64,000 nucleotides of DNA from Bacteroides ndongoniae (GCF_900108345.1 NZ_FNVV01000012.1:186001-250000); one strand, 5' to 3'. Counted from the first letter of the stretch, positions 27,650-36,924 are shown. Numbers and translations are program-made. The notes: a model not told the origin generated them from the sequence alone.

Positions 27650-28391
27650 TCACCTCACACCGAAGTTCAGCGTCATTACCGTCTGCTACAACGCCCAGGC
27701 TACCATCGAAGATACCATCCAAAGCGTCATTGCACAGACCTACCACCACGTGGAGTACATCATCGTGGACGGCGCCTCGAAGGACCGTACCCTGTCCATC
27801 ATCAACCGCTATCGCGACCGCATCGCCACCGTCGTAAGCGAACCTGACAAGGGACTGTACGACGCCATGAACAAAGGCCTCCGCCTTGCCACGGGCGACT
27901 ACGTCTGCTTCCTCAACGCGGGCGACAGCTTCCACGAGGACGACACCCTGCAACAGATGGTACACACCCTGCGCGAACTGACCGAACTGCCCGACGTACT
28001 CTATGGCGAAACGGAACTGGTCGATGCCGAAGGACACTTTGTACGCATGCGCCGTCTTCAAGCGCCCGAACATCTGACGTGGCGCAGCTTCCGACATGGG
28101 ATGTTGGTGTGCCATCAGGCATTCTTCGCCAAGCGCACGCTGACCGAGCCCTACGACCTCAGCTACCGCTTTTCGGCCGACTTCGACTGGTGCATCCGCA
28201 TCATGAAAAAGTCAAAGGTTTTGCACAATACGCACCTCACTCTGATCGATTATTTAGAGGAAGGCATGACCACCCGCAACCACAAGGCTTCGCTGCACGA
28301 ACGTTTCCGCATCATGACGAAGCATTACGGCTGGCTAAGTACCGTGGTTCATCATGCCTGGTTCGTGGTGAGGGCAGTGATAAAGAAGTAA
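27642..28391 (+). CDS. GT2-family glycosyltransferase
   Basis: 249 residues, GT-A fold: FSVITVCYNAQATIEDTIQSV, then YIIVDGASKDRTL and DKGLYDAMNKGLRLATGDYVCFLNAGD with the DxD-like acidic positions, and a C-terminal DFDWCIRIMKK. This pattern (WcaE-like, PGL2-type) marks enzymes that transfer to lipid-linked acceptors. It starts inside the last codons of the GT4 gene, so the two are translationally coupled. Confidence 0.92.
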   Translation: MHNHLTPKFSVITVCYNAQATIEDTIQSVIAQTYHHVEYIIVDGASKDRTLSIINRYRDRIATVVSEPDKGLYDAMNKGLRLATGDYVCFLNAGDSFHEDDTLQQMVHTLRELTELPDVLYGETELVDAEGHFVRMRRLQAPEHLTWRSFRHGMLVCHQAFFAKRTLTEPYDLSYRFSADFDWCIRIMKKSKVLHNTHLTLIDYLEEGMTTRNHKASLHERFRIMTKHYGWLSTVVHHAWFVVRAVIKK

Positions 28392-28416
28392 ATAAAGGAT
28401 ATATTAATCATTTTTC

Positions 28417-28475
28417 AGGCACGGATTACACGGAAAGACGCCGGAAAATATCCGTGAGTCTCCGCGTAATCTGGC
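28417..28475. repeat. CACGGATTACACGGA-type imperfect palindrome
   Basis: CACGGATTACACGGAAAG is followed after a short loop by CCGTGAGTCTCCGCGTAATCTG. A better-formed relative lies at 45504-45570. It separates convergent genes and may act as a terminator. Confidence 0.55.
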
Positions 28476-28540
28476 AGTTACAGTATTTTCTTCCTTCACT
28501 TCGGGAATTTCACATTGGTAGCCGCATCGAAAATAAAATA

Positions 28541-30091
28541 TTAATCTTCTATCAGCCACCCCTCTATCCCTCGCGTTTCCTTGCTGAAGTTCACGCCTAC
28601 CTTAAACAGTTTCCGTGAGTCGGAGGCAAAGGGCAGGGCATACTGCTTGTCGTTAATCTGTTGCAACGCTTCTTCGGCGGTACCGTCCAGCTTGAACTCC
28701 ATGACATAAATGTATTTGTCTGTCTTCACCACCATGTCGATGCGTCCGCTGGCTGTGTGATATTCGGCTTGCGTATAGAAGCCCAGCAGCTTGAAGACGA
28801 TGAAAAGCACATTCTGATAATGCAGTTCCAGATCGCGCGCCAATTCGTAAGGGCTGTCGGCAAAGAAACTCTGAAGCCGTCGGAGGAAAGCATCCGCATC
28901 GCCCTGACGCACGTCCTTGACGAAACTCATAATCTCGAACGACGGGTTGCCCGTCTCCAAATGGGCATAACGGGGTAGCAGGAATTTGGTAAAGCCTTCT
29001 TCTACTTCTTTATTGGGGAATCCTAAATAATATACTTGAAACTCGCGATCGTACCCCTTGATAGTCAGGTAACCGCTTTGATACAAGATGGGCACCGGAT
29101 TGGTGTGCATCGTATCAATACCTCCCAACGAGTCGACAGAAGCCATTTCTTCGGTCAGGCGGTGCAGGTCGTAACGACTGTGCTTCAGCAGTTCGACCAA
29201 GAAAGTGGGTGTACCGGTTTCGAACCAGTAGCTTCCGAACCGCATTTCTGCAAATGTGTTGAGCAAGCTAAAGGGATTATAAATATCTTCGCTCTCCTCG
29301 GTGAAGTGGTAGCCATCGTACATTTCTTTCAGTGCAGCCTTGGTTTCCTCTTCAGTCAGCTTGTTCTGCCGACCTAATTCAATGATGTCTTCCTGAAAGT
29401 TACTGTACAGTTCTTCTTCGGTGATGCCGCACAGATTGGCGAAACGGTTGGACATGGAGATGTCCATCAGGTTGTTCAGGTCGCTGAACACGCTCACCTT
29501 GCTGAACTTGGTTACTCCGGTCAGTAGGGCGAACTTGATGTAACGGTCGCAGCTCTTCATCACGCCGTAGAAGGCTTTCAGCGTGTTGCGGTAGTCGGTC
29601 AGCAACGCTTCGTTGCCGATGGCCTGAAGCATGGGCTTATCATATTCGTCAATGAGGATGACCACGTTGTGCCCCGTAACCGTACTGATTTTTTCTATCA
29701 TATAAGAAAAACGCTCCTCGGGCGAACGTTCCTTTTTTTCGTCACCGTAGACAGCTTCCCATTTTTCGAGGTGCTGATTCAGGATTTCATTAAGCGAAGA
29801 ATGGTTCTCGTATTTCTTGGTATTGAGATCGAGATGCAGGATGGGGTATTCCGTCCATTCCGTCTCCAACGTTTCCATGGCAAGTCCTTCAAACAAATCC
29901 TTCCGTCCCTGGAAATATGCCTCTAAGGTAGAGATAAGCAGGCTCTTCCCGAACCGACGGGGGCGGCTCAGGAAATAGTATTTACCGCTTTCCACAAGTC
30001 TGTAGATTAAAGCCGTCTTGTCAATGTAGAGATAATTTCCCTTACGGATTTCTTCAAAGTTCTGTATGCCTACCGGATAGTTTCTTTTCAT
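28541..30091 (-). CDS. AAA-ATPase_like/PD-(D/E)XK protein (copy A)
   Basis: 516 residues. N-terminal AAA-ATPase_like domain (PF09820 type): VGIQNFEEIRKGNYLYIDKT, Walker A SRPRRFGKSLLIS and Walker B VVILIDEYDKPMLQ. C-terminal PD-(D/E)XK_9 nuclease-like domain (PF08011 type): GRIDMVVKTDKYIYVMEFKLDG with the acidic and E-x-K positions, then ALQQINDKQYALPF. The family is hugely expanded in Bacteroidetes and its function is not established; a nuclease-based or mobile role has been suggested. Copy B follows directly upstream with a 19-base gap. The two differ mainly at residues ~89-143. Confidence 0.85.
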   Translation of the reverse strand: MKRNYPVGIQNFEEIRKGNYLYIDKTALIYRLVESGKYYFLSRPRRFGKSLLISTLEAYFQGRKDLFEGLAMETLETEWTEYPILHLDLNTKKYENHSSLNEILNQHLEKWEAVYGDEKKERSPEERFSYMIEKISTVTGHNVVILIDEYDKPMLQAIGNEALLTDYRNTLKAFYGVMKSCDRYIKFALLTGVTKFSKVSVFSDLNNLMDISMSNRFANLCGITEEELYSNFQEDIIELGRQNKLTEEETKAALKEMYDGYHFTEESEDIYNPFSLLNTFAEMRFGSYWFETGTPTFLVELLKHSRYDLHRLTEEMASVDSLGGIDTMHTNPVPILYQSGYLTIKGYDREFQVYYLGFPNKEVEEGFTKFLLPRYAHLETGNPSFEIMSFVKDVRQGDADAFLRRLQSFFADSPYELARDLELHYQNVLFIVFKLLGFYTQAEYHTASGRIDMVVKTDKYIYVMEFKLDGTAEEALQQINDKQYALPFASDSRKLFKVGVNFSKETRGIEGWLIED

Positions 30092-30110
30092 AATGCACTC
30101 GAATTAAATA

Positions 30111-31661
30111 TTAATCTTCTATCAACCATCCCTCTATCCCCCGTATCTCCTTGCTGAAGTTCACGCCTACCTTAAACAGTTTCCGTGAGTCGGAGGCAAA
30201 GGGCAGGGCATACTGCTTGTCGTTAATCTGTTGTAGTGCTTCTTCGGCGGTACCGTCCAGCTTGAACTCCATGACATAAATGTACTTATCTGTCTTTACC
30301 ACCATATCGATGCGTCCGCTGGAAGTGTGATACTCGGCTTGTGTATAGAAACCCAGCAGTTTGAACACAATGAAAAGCACATTCTGATAGTGCAGTTCCA
30401 GGTCGCGTGCCAGTTCGTAAGGGCTGTCGGCAAAGAAACTCTGAAGCCGTCGGAGGAAAGCATCCGCATCGCCCTGACGCACGTCCTTGACGAAACTCAT
30501 AATCTCGAACGACGGGTTGCCCGTCTCCAAATGGGCATAACGGGGTAGCAGGAATTTGGTAAAGCCTTCTTCTACTTCTTTATTGGGGAATCCTAAATAA
30601 TAAACTTGGAACTCACGGTCGTACCCCTTGATAGTCAGGTAACCGCTTTGATACAGGATGGGTACCGGATTGGTGTGCATCGTATCAATGCCTCCCAACG
30701 AGTCGGCAGAAGCCATTTCTTCGGTCAGGCGGTGCAGGTCGTAACGACTGTGCTTCAGCAGTTCGACCAAGAAAGTGGGTGTACCGGTTTCGAACCAGTA
30801 GCTTCCGAACCGCATTTCTGCAAATGTATTGAGCAAGCTAAAGGGATTATAAATATCTTCGCTCTCGTCGGTGAAATGATAACCATCGTACATTTCTTTC
30901 AGTGCAGCCTTGGTTTCCTCTTCAGTCAGCTTGTTCTGCCGACCTAATTCAATGATGTCTTCCTGGAAGTTACTGTACAGTTCTTCTTCGGTGATGCCGC
31001 ACAGATTGGCGAAATGGTTGGACATGGAGATATCTCTCAGGTTGTTCAGATCGCTGAACACGCTAACCTTGCTGAACTTGGTTACTCCGGTCAACAGAGC
31101 GAACTTAATGTAGCGGTCGCAACTCTTCATCACGCCATAGAAGGCTTTCAGCGTGTTGCGGTAGTCGGTCAGCAACGCTTCGTTGCCGATGGCCTGAAGC
31201 ATGGGTTTATCATATTCGTCAATGAGGATGACCACGTTGCGCCCCCACTTCTCTGCCGCACGCTGTATCACCCCTTGGAAGCGTAAGGACAGAGTCGTCT
31301 CACTGGGACGGGTTTCGTACATCGCCTCCCAGGCACACAAAGCATCGTTGAGAATGCTGTACAGACTTTCCGGTGTATCATATTTCTGGGCGTTCAAATC
31401 CAAGTGCAAGATGGGATATTCGGTCCATTCCGTCTCCAACGTCTCCATGGCAAGTCCTTCGAAAAGTTCCTTTTTCCCCTGAAAGTATGCTTCCAGGGTC
31501 GAAATAAGCAGACTCTTTCCGAAGCGACGGGGACGACTTAGGAAATAATACTGCCCTGATTTCACCAATTTGTAAATCAGTTCTGTTTTATCGATATAGC
31601 AGTAGTTTCCGCTACGTATCTTTTCAAAGTTCTGTATGCCTACCGGATAGTTTCTTTTCAT
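30111..31661 (-). CDS. AAA-ATPase_like/PD-(D/E)XK protein (copy B)
   Basis: 516 residues, same length and architecture as copy A (Walker A RRFGKSLL, Walker B VVILIDEYDKP, nuclease-like GRIDMVV and MEFKLDG). From about residue 144 to the end only a handful of residues differ, but residues ~89-143 (from LDLNAQKYDTPES to EKWGRNV) are as different as between distant family members. This is the pattern of a block exchange by gene conversion after duplication. A -7 element lies upstream at 31709-31716, so this is the promoter-proximal gene of the pair. Confidence 0.85.
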   Translation of the reverse strand: MKRNYPVGIQNFEKIRSGNYCYIDKTELIYKLVKSGQYYFLSRPRRFGKSLLISTLEAYFQGKKELFEGLAMETLETEWTEYPILHLDLNAQKYDTPESLYSILNDALCAWEAMYETRPSETTLSLRFQGVIQRAAEKWGRNVVILIDEYDKPMLQAIGNEALLTDYRNTLKAFYGVMKSCDRYIKFALLTGVTKFSKVSVFSDLNNLRDISMSNHFANLCGITEEELYSNFQEDIIELGRQNKLTEEETKAALKEMYDGYHFTDESEDIYNPFSLLNTFAEMRFGSYWFETGTPTFLVELLKHSRYDLHRLTEEMASADSLGGIDTMHTNPVPILYQSGYLTIKGYDREFQVYYLGFPNKEVEEGFTKFLLPRYAHLETGNPSFEIMSFVKDVRQGDADAFLRRLQSFFADSPYELARDLELHYQNVLFIVFKLLGFYTQAEYHTSSGRIDMVVKTDKYIYVMEFKLDGTAEEALQQINDKQYALPFASDSRKLFKVGVNFSKEIRGIEGWLIED

Positions 31662-31708
31662 AATGCATCAGGATTTACTTACCAATGAACCAGAGATAAT
31701 ATCTGTTA

Positions 31709-31716
31709 CAAAGATA
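31709..31716 (-). promoter_or_regulatory. Likely -7 element of the tandem AAA-ATPase genes
   Basis: TATCTTTG on the minus strand, 48 bases before the copy B start, fits TAnnTTTG. Confidence 0.5.
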
Positions 31717-31807
31717 AAGATTTTTATGTCATGCACAAGCAATCTTCTTTTCCATCTTCTCTGTAAGCCTTCTGTTTATCGAGCACACTACCTTAAGACG
31801 TCAACTT

Positions 31808-32467
31808 TCAGAACACTGCTTTGAACGACAGATGAAAGTCGGCACGCAACACCCGTATCTTGTTCCATTTGCTCAAATCGACCGTTCCTTCCACTCCGTC
31901 GTCGTCTACATCCAGCGACGAACTGTTTCCACCGATCAACGAAGCACCCGCGCCCATGTAAAATCCCTTATACAGGCGGTAGCTGAAGCCCAAGTCCATG
32001 TTAGCACCCAGAAAGCCGGTCGAATAAGTCGGTTGTTCCTTGTCATCGGCAAAACCTTCGGCACGGTAGTGCATATAACCTGCTCCGATGGTATACTCCA
32101 TGCACAGCCGCGGGGTAATCATCCGCCGCAGCCCCACTTGTGGCGCAATGTAGTTCAGGTTCACATTCTCGGCCAGCATGCCGACACCGTCTACCTCGTA
32201 GTTCTCGGAAGCAGTGAAGAAGTTGTACTTCAAGCCCACCTGCCACAGCTCGTCCAAAAGCCAGAAAACTTCGACGTTGCTGCTGAAAGCTTTATCGTAA
32301 GCATCGCGATAGCTGACACCGTAGGGCGACAGGTTGGAGTTGCCTAACAAATGCCCCGCACCAAATTCGGCAGACAAGGTAAACTTGCCTTCGGAAGAAG
32401 ACTGTGCAAAAGAAGCAAAGCTGACTGCTGAGAGCAGAACGAATAAAAGAATGAAGCGTTTCATCAT
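31808..32467 (-). CDS. Outer-membrane beta-barrel protein
   Basis: 219 residues with a signal peptide (MMKRFILLFVLLSAVSFASFAQ). The mature part alternates amphipathic strands (FTLSAEFGAGHLLG, WQVGLKYNFFTAS, LCMEYTIGAGYMHY, GFYMGAGASLIGG) and ends in a strand with terminal aromatic residue (LRADFHLSFKAVF), the outer-membrane insertion signal. This is the OmpW/OprF-like 8-strand porin-family pattern; a role beyond outer-membrane location cannot be inferred. A -7 element (TACTTTTG, 32493-32500 on the minus strand) precedes it. Confidence 0.82.
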   Translation of the reverse strand: MMKRFILLFVLLSAVSFASFAQSSSEGKFTLSAEFGAGHLLGNSNLSPYGVSYRDAYDKAFSSNVEVFWLLDELWQVGLKYNFFTASENYEVDGVGMLAENVNLNYIAPQVGLRRMITPRLCMEYTIGAGYMHYRAEGFADDKEQPTYSTGFLGANMDLGFSYRLYKGFYMGAGASLIGGNSSSLDVDDDGVEGTVDLSKWNKIRVLRADFHLSFKAVF

Positions 32468-32492
32468 AAATTAAATTTAATAGTATTAAAAA

Positions 32493-32500
32493 CAAAAGTA
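32493..32500 (-). promoter_or_regulatory. Likely -7 element of the beta-barrel gene
   Basis: TACTTTTG on the minus strand, 26 bases upstream of the ATG. Confidence 0.5.
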
Positions 32501-32548
32501 GTCATTCTCAATAAATATACCAGAACAACTACTTTTTTATTTCATAAA

Positions 32549-33385
32549 TTAATCAACTTCCCATAAAACTGCACTATTAGCAGCAACATCTAAACTAGAT
32601 TTTAACTCTAATTTTTTAGGTTCTGGTAAATTTGATACAGCAACAACTTTCTGATAACCTTCTGTATATGCCTTTACTAATTCTATATCATCCGAAATAT
32701 CTTCCACATTAACCACAAAATCTTGAATAACATTCATTTCATTAGAGAATTGCGGTAATACTTGTTGATAATGCGAAGTCAACTGATCTATTGTTTCAAA
32801 TTCAACTTTAGGAACAATTGATAAAGCCTTATTGATTAACACTGTTTGTTCTGATGTCGAAATATAGTAACCATATTTCTCCATCTTTTCAACGATCAAA
32901 CTAGCCAAATAATTTGCGTCCACATTTTCATTATAAATTCCAGGGTGCTCTGCTTCTATTTCGCTTAAAATAGTATTGTGCAAATAACCAATTCCTCCAT
33001 CTGAAACAGTAACAAAAGAATTTACATCTACAACAGATAGAACCGCACGAGTTTCAGCCGCCATAGCTGGACCGACCAAAGCAGAATTAAGAACAGCTCC
33101 AAATATAGCACCAACGCCACCACCAACACTGCCACCAATTAAAGCACCAGATGCATCAGCACACAAAAACTTAGCCAATTTTTTCAAGAATTTTCCTTTC
33201 CTTGTCTGAACAATACAAGTTTCATGCATAAAACTTGTATTATAACGAGCTAAACTTTCATTCAATTCTTTATAAGCTGTTTGTATATCAACAGTTTGCT
33301 GATTTTCCTGTGTTTCTTCTGAAGAGCATGAGAAAAAACAAATGGAACAAACTAACATAAAAACAAAAATAATTTTCGTATTCAT
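32549..33385 (-). CDS. Glycine-zipper lipoprotein of unknown function
   Basis: About 278 residues from the ATG at 33385 (the alternative ATG at 33409 puts eight polar residues before the signal). Lipoprotein signal MNTKIIFVFMLVCSICFFSCSSEE. Around residues 75-115 it carries a Gly/Ala-rich stretch (SGALIGGSVGGGVGAIFGA) of glycine-zipper type, often membrane-associated. The rest is helical and acidic. No catalytic motif is seen. It lies downstream of the DUF3244 gene but 250 bases away. Confidence 0.7.
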   Translation of the reverse strand: MNTKIIFVFMLVCSICFFSCSSEETQENQQTVDIQTAYKELNESLARYNTSFMHETCIVQTRKGKFLKKLAKFLCADASGALIGGSVGGGVGAIFGAVLNSALVGPAMAAETRAVLSVVDVNSFVTVSDGGIGYLHNTILSEIEAEHPGIYNENVDANYLASLIVEKMEKYGYYISTSEQTVLINKALSIVPKVEFETIDQLTSHYQQVLPQFSNEMNVIQDFVVNVEDISDDIELVKAYTEGYQKVVAVSNLPEPKKLELKSSLDVAANSAVLWEVD

Positions 33386-33638
33386 TTTATCACTATTTAC
33401 AACATTCAAAAAATATATTATTAAACTCTTATGACTGTAAAATATTATATAGAAATTCTTTTTTGAGACTCATTCAAGCTGTTAAAAAAGAATATTCTAT
33501 AAATTAATTTCCGTATTTTATTATGAAAATGAGGCTATTTATATACCCAGCACAGGCGATCTGCACATGATGAACGAAATCGCCAAATGGAATTTGTTCA
33601 TAGTAATTGTTTTTAAGTAGAATTTTGAATAAAACTAA

Positions 33639-34013
33639 TTATTGTGCTATTTCGAAATAACCATAATAATAATCTATATCAGATAATAATTCAATACAAT
33701 ATTCTCCTTTCGGAATATCTTTTATTGAAAAAGAAAATACATCTTTCCCTAAAGAATTTACAGTAAAAAAAGCGACATTTCCTTCCTTATCTATAACAGA
33801 TATTTGAAAAAGACCAAGACTTTTCTCTGCCTCAATAAAGATTGTACTATTCTCATAAGTAACAAAAAGAGCAGAAACCGGCATTCGCTCACTTTGCTGC
33901 CAATCATCTTTCACAACCTTATATTCATGTCTTAAATGAATAATTTTTTTTGCATATAATTCCGGATATAAAGGAAATACTAATAAACAAATTGCAACTA
34001 TTAACCGTCTCAT
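33639..34013 (-). CDS. DUF3244-type secreted protein
   Basis: 124 residues with a signal peptide (MRRLIVAICLLVFPLYPELYA). The mature part is a small beta-sandwich ending KGEYCIELLSDIDYYYGYFEIAQ, the DUF3244 closing pattern (G-x-Y-x-I followed by a tail strand). Such genes are often located beside TPR/HTH regulator genes of the kind broken at 34.1-35.25 kb, which lies just upstream here. Function is unknown. Confidence 0.72.
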   Translation of the reverse strand: MRRLIVAICLLVFPLYPELYAKKIIHLRHEYKVVKDDWQQSERMPVSALFVTYENSTIFIEAEKSLGLFQISVIDKEGNVAFFTVNSLGKDVFSFSIKDIPKGEYCIELLSDIDYYYGYFEIAQ

Positions 34014-34042
34014 TATATTTTTCGTTTATTTGATTTTTGTTG

Positions 34043-34050
34043 CAAATGTA
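34043..34050 (-). promoter_or_regulatory. Likely -7 element of the DUF3244 gene
   Basis: TACATTTG on the minus strand, 29 bases before the ATG, so this gene can be expressed although the upstream regulator is interrupted. Confidence 0.5.
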
Positions 34051-34135
34051 AGTCTACAAATTAATTTTTCCCTAAATAATTAGTACGCAAAGAGTACGCA
34101 AATGCCTGCGTACTCCTGCGTACAACACAAAAAAC

Positions 34136-35254
34136 TTAATAATTACGGATAAATTTATCCCACTCGTCCGGTGTACCTTCCTGACTAAACACTTTCTTGT
34201 ACAGGCGTTTACGAATGGACGTTACAGCCTGCTTACTGCGGAGTACAAGCTGGGCGATACGGGTAGAAGAGATTCCTATTTTAAGTAATAAGCAAACCTG
34301 CAATTCAACCTCACTTACGGGATACAAATCTTTCAAACGATGGGTAAATTGTGAATAGGTAGAGTCAATGGCTGCTGTTAAGGTCTGCCAATCTTCTGCA
34401 GATAAATTACCGTCCACTTCATGACATTTGCGGAATATGTCGGAAGTTTCCAGTGCTTTTACAGCTTCCGCTTCCAACCTTCTATAAGCCTCAACCTGTT
34501 CGTTGTCTTTCTCCAAAGACTGTTTCCGGGCATGGAGCAATTCTTGTTGGGGCTGGTTTTGCACGATCTTCGAAGCCTGAAGTTCTTTTTCCAGTTCGGC
34601 TATCCGCTTTTTATTTTCTTCTATAAACTCCTGACTCTGTCGATACTTCTGTTCTTCCAAGGCTTTTAATTTCTGCAATTGATTGATTCTGCCTTCTTCC
34701 TTTCGTTTCCGATTCTGCCGATAGGCAAAAAACAATGCAACCACCACCACCATGCTTGCTGTAATCCAGACAATATAATTTTTCTGTTGCCTGTTCTGCA
34801 TTTGCAACCGATTGTTTTCCTCTTCCCGTAACTGATAATTGTAGAGTGCATTGATTTTGCGAACAGTTTCAGTCTGTGTTATACTTTGTACTGAGTCTCT
34901 ATACATTTCATACAAAGCCCAATAAGAACAAGCTTCCGCATAATTACCACGCTTAGTTGCAATTTCTCCTAAACCTTTGTAAGCTGATTGCAAATAAAGA
35001 TAATCATCCATCTTCAAAAGTTTAGTAAAATAGATTAAGGCCGAGTCTAACTGATTGATGTTTAAATAATAATGAGCAACAGTACTATAAGCAGGAGCTC
35101 TATCATCCGAATTAAATTGCAGAAAAGCCCATTGTAAACATTTATAAGCCTCTTTATACATGCCTAACTGCGTATAATATGCTGAAAACTCTCCATTTAC
35201 CCTCATTCTAAGAAGATTACTACCTAGTTTAATCGCTAAGCTATCTGCTTCTTT
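34136..35254 (-). pseudogene. 3' part of a TPR/HTH regulator gene, cut by a composite transposon
   Basis: The last 372 residues of an interrupted protein: further TPR repeats (to about YWALYEMYRDSVQ), one transmembrane helix (NYIVWITASMVVVVALFFAY), a long coiled coil (LQKLKALEEQKYRQSQEF...), and a C-terminal LuxR-like helix-turn-helix (LYPVSEVELQVCLLLKIGISSTRIAQLV). The missing 207 residues lie at 51571-52191, across the insertion. The reading frame is still open into the insertion sequence, giving a 432-codon fused frame whose ATG (35434) overlaps the transposase stop codon, so some product could be made. Confidence 0.92.
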
Positions 35255-35259
35255 ATAAT
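35255..35259. repeat. Left target-site duplication (ATAAT)
   Basis: ATAAT directly left of the first insertion-sequence base; the same five bases directly follow the second copy at 51571-51575. The inner flanks of the two copies (TCAAT at 36854 and TATAG before 49977) do not match these or each other. Confidence 0.85.
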
Positions 35260-35430
35260 CCTCAAATCCGCAACCGCCCTCATAAGATGACACAGAGGTC
35301 AAAAAGGTAGCGACACTGTGGCAAAAGAGGGTGCAACGCAGCAAAAATCGCCACAAAGACGCATTAAATCCCCTTACCCCACCATGCGACTTGAGGCAAT
35401 ACGCAAAATCACGACCATAAGTTGTCGGTG

Positions 35431-36717
35431 TCATCCAAAGTCATTCTGGAACACATCAGCATAAGCGTTGTTGCATGAATAGATATTCAGCACATACTGC
35501 CTTGATGTCCTGACCCATTTGGCTGGCACAGAGATGAACTTGAAGACAAACGCCTTGATGCGGCTTGTTGCTTTGAGTCCGAACCTCTTCACGTCAAGCC
35601 TCGCCATGATGAATTTATAGAAGTTGCGTATGAGTGCCGTAAGCAGAAGAAACACCGTGTTTTCTCCCATGAAGGATTTTGGAAGCCTGTTCCAGCCGAA
35701 TCCGTTATTCATGTCATCGAAGATGCGTTCCTTCCCTCCACGGAGGTTATAGAATTCGACAATCTCTTTCTCGGAAGACTCGTAGTCATTTGTAAGGATG
35801 CAGCGGTAGGTGTATTCTCCTTCCCACAGGTCGAGTTCGCCGTCTATCCGCTTCTGTCTTTGAATCACAAGACGGTATGCCTTCCCTTTCCATTTCTCGA
35901 TGAGAATGGAGGCCAGCTCAAACTCAATGCCGCCCAATTCCACTTTCTTCCAACCTCTGAGGGCAAAGATGTCATTGTAGAGCGAACTGCATCGGTTGGC
36001 ACGGATATAGAAGGTCTTGCAGTGTTTAGCAATCTCTTCCACTATCTCTTCAGAACACGAGCCGCAATCAGCTCTGAAACGGTTGATCATAAGCTTGTTC
36101 TTTTCAAACCTTTCAAAGAACCTCTTCAGCGTGTCCTTCTGGTGGAAACGGACATTTGTGTTGCCGTCGCTGTTCTCAATGCCGACAATCAAGTCGCCAA
36201 TAACCGCCACGCCAGGACGGTATCCGAGAAACTTCTTGTATGTGGGTTTCGCATCAAACTTCTCAGCCTCTATGAACTGGTGGTCGAAGTCAACGTCATA
36301 CCCCTCGCCATCTTTCAGCTGCCCTGTGGACAATAGGCAATTGAGGAGCAGTGTATTCAGCATGTCTGCCGTGTTTAAGTCGTAGGTCTTGCCAGTGTCG
36401 GATGTGTAGGAAATGTTATCCTGGGTCAGTTCCTTTATGGCTCTGAGAATCGTGTCGGCACTGCATGTGCGAAGTGTCGGATGAAGCGAGAGGTGATACA
36501 TCAGATGAGTGGTGACATCCTCTATGCATGAGCCGCCACAGAAATAAACGCTCATAAGCGAACGGATGATTTCGCTGTATTGATAACCATACAGCCTACA
36601 TCTCATACCGAGGGTTGAGTCGATTACAGATGAGAGATTGGAGTCAAATTGCTCCATTATTGAAAAAATTCCTCCAAAAGGAGAGAGTTTCTCAGATTTT
36701 ATTGCTACCTTTGCCAT
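35431..36717 (-). CDS. IS1380-family transposase (left copy)
   Basis: 428 residues with the DDE transposase organisation of IS1380: first acidic region YDVDFDHQFIE, second RFRADCGSCSEEI, and the C-terminal Y-x2-RG-x2-E signature FYNLRGGKERIFDDM. It catalyses cut-and-paste or copy movement of the element and, in the composite form, of the cargo. The stop codon overlaps the ATG of the short frame that runs into the host gene fragment. Confidence 0.93.
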   Translation of the reverse strand: MAKVAIKSEKLSPFGGIFSIMEQFDSNLSSVIDSTLGMRCRLYGYQYSEIIRSLMSVYFCGGSCIEDVTTHLMYHLSLHPTLRTCSADTILRAIKELTQDNISYTSDTGKTYDLNTADMLNTLLLNCLLSTGQLKDGEGYDVDFDHQFIEAEKFDAKPTYKKFLGYRPGVAVIGDLIVGIENSDGNTNVRFHQKDTLKRFFERFEKNKLMINRFRADCGSCSEEIVEEIAKHCKTFYIRANRCSSLYNDIFALRGWKKVELGGIEFELASILIEKWKGKAYRLVIQRQKRIDGELDLWEGEYTYRCILTNDYESSEKEIVEFYNLRGGKERIFDDMNNGFGWNRLPKSFMGENTVFLLLTALIRNFYKFIMARLDVKRFGLKATSRIKAFVFKFISVPAKWVRTSRQYVLNIYSCNNAYADVFQNDFG

Positions 36718-36786
36718 GTCTGTCGGGTTTGATACATATTTTGATTTGCAACACTAAGATAGGTGAAAAATCTGACATGGCAAAAT

Positions 36787-36811
36787 CCTGAGCAACTTTT
36801 TGTTGCTCAGG
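36787..36811. terminator. Perfect 10-bp hairpin upstream of the transposase gene (left copy)
   Basis: CCTGAGCAAC-TTTTT-GTTGCTCAGG, between the transposase start and the right inverted repeat; present also in the other copy at 51504-51528. Position suggests protection against outside transcription or against readthrough, common for insertion sequences. Confidence 0.6.
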
Positions 36812-36924
36812 TACTTATAAAATAAGTTAAACTAAAATGCTGCGGAATTTAGGTCAATTAGGTCGAATAACTAAAATTCTACCTCGTAGAAGCATTATTG
36901 GAGGTCTTCCTATCAGCATTCGCT

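Larger units (their letters stand above)
35260..36853 (-). mobile_element. IS1380-family insertion sequence, left copy (1,594 bp)
   Basis: Ends CCTCAAATCCGCA (left) and, inverted, CCTAAATTCCGCA (right), 11 of 13 matching. Length and transposase type fit the Bacteroides IS942/IS612-like group of IS1380 elements. It appears identical to the right copy over its full length. Confidence 0.92.
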
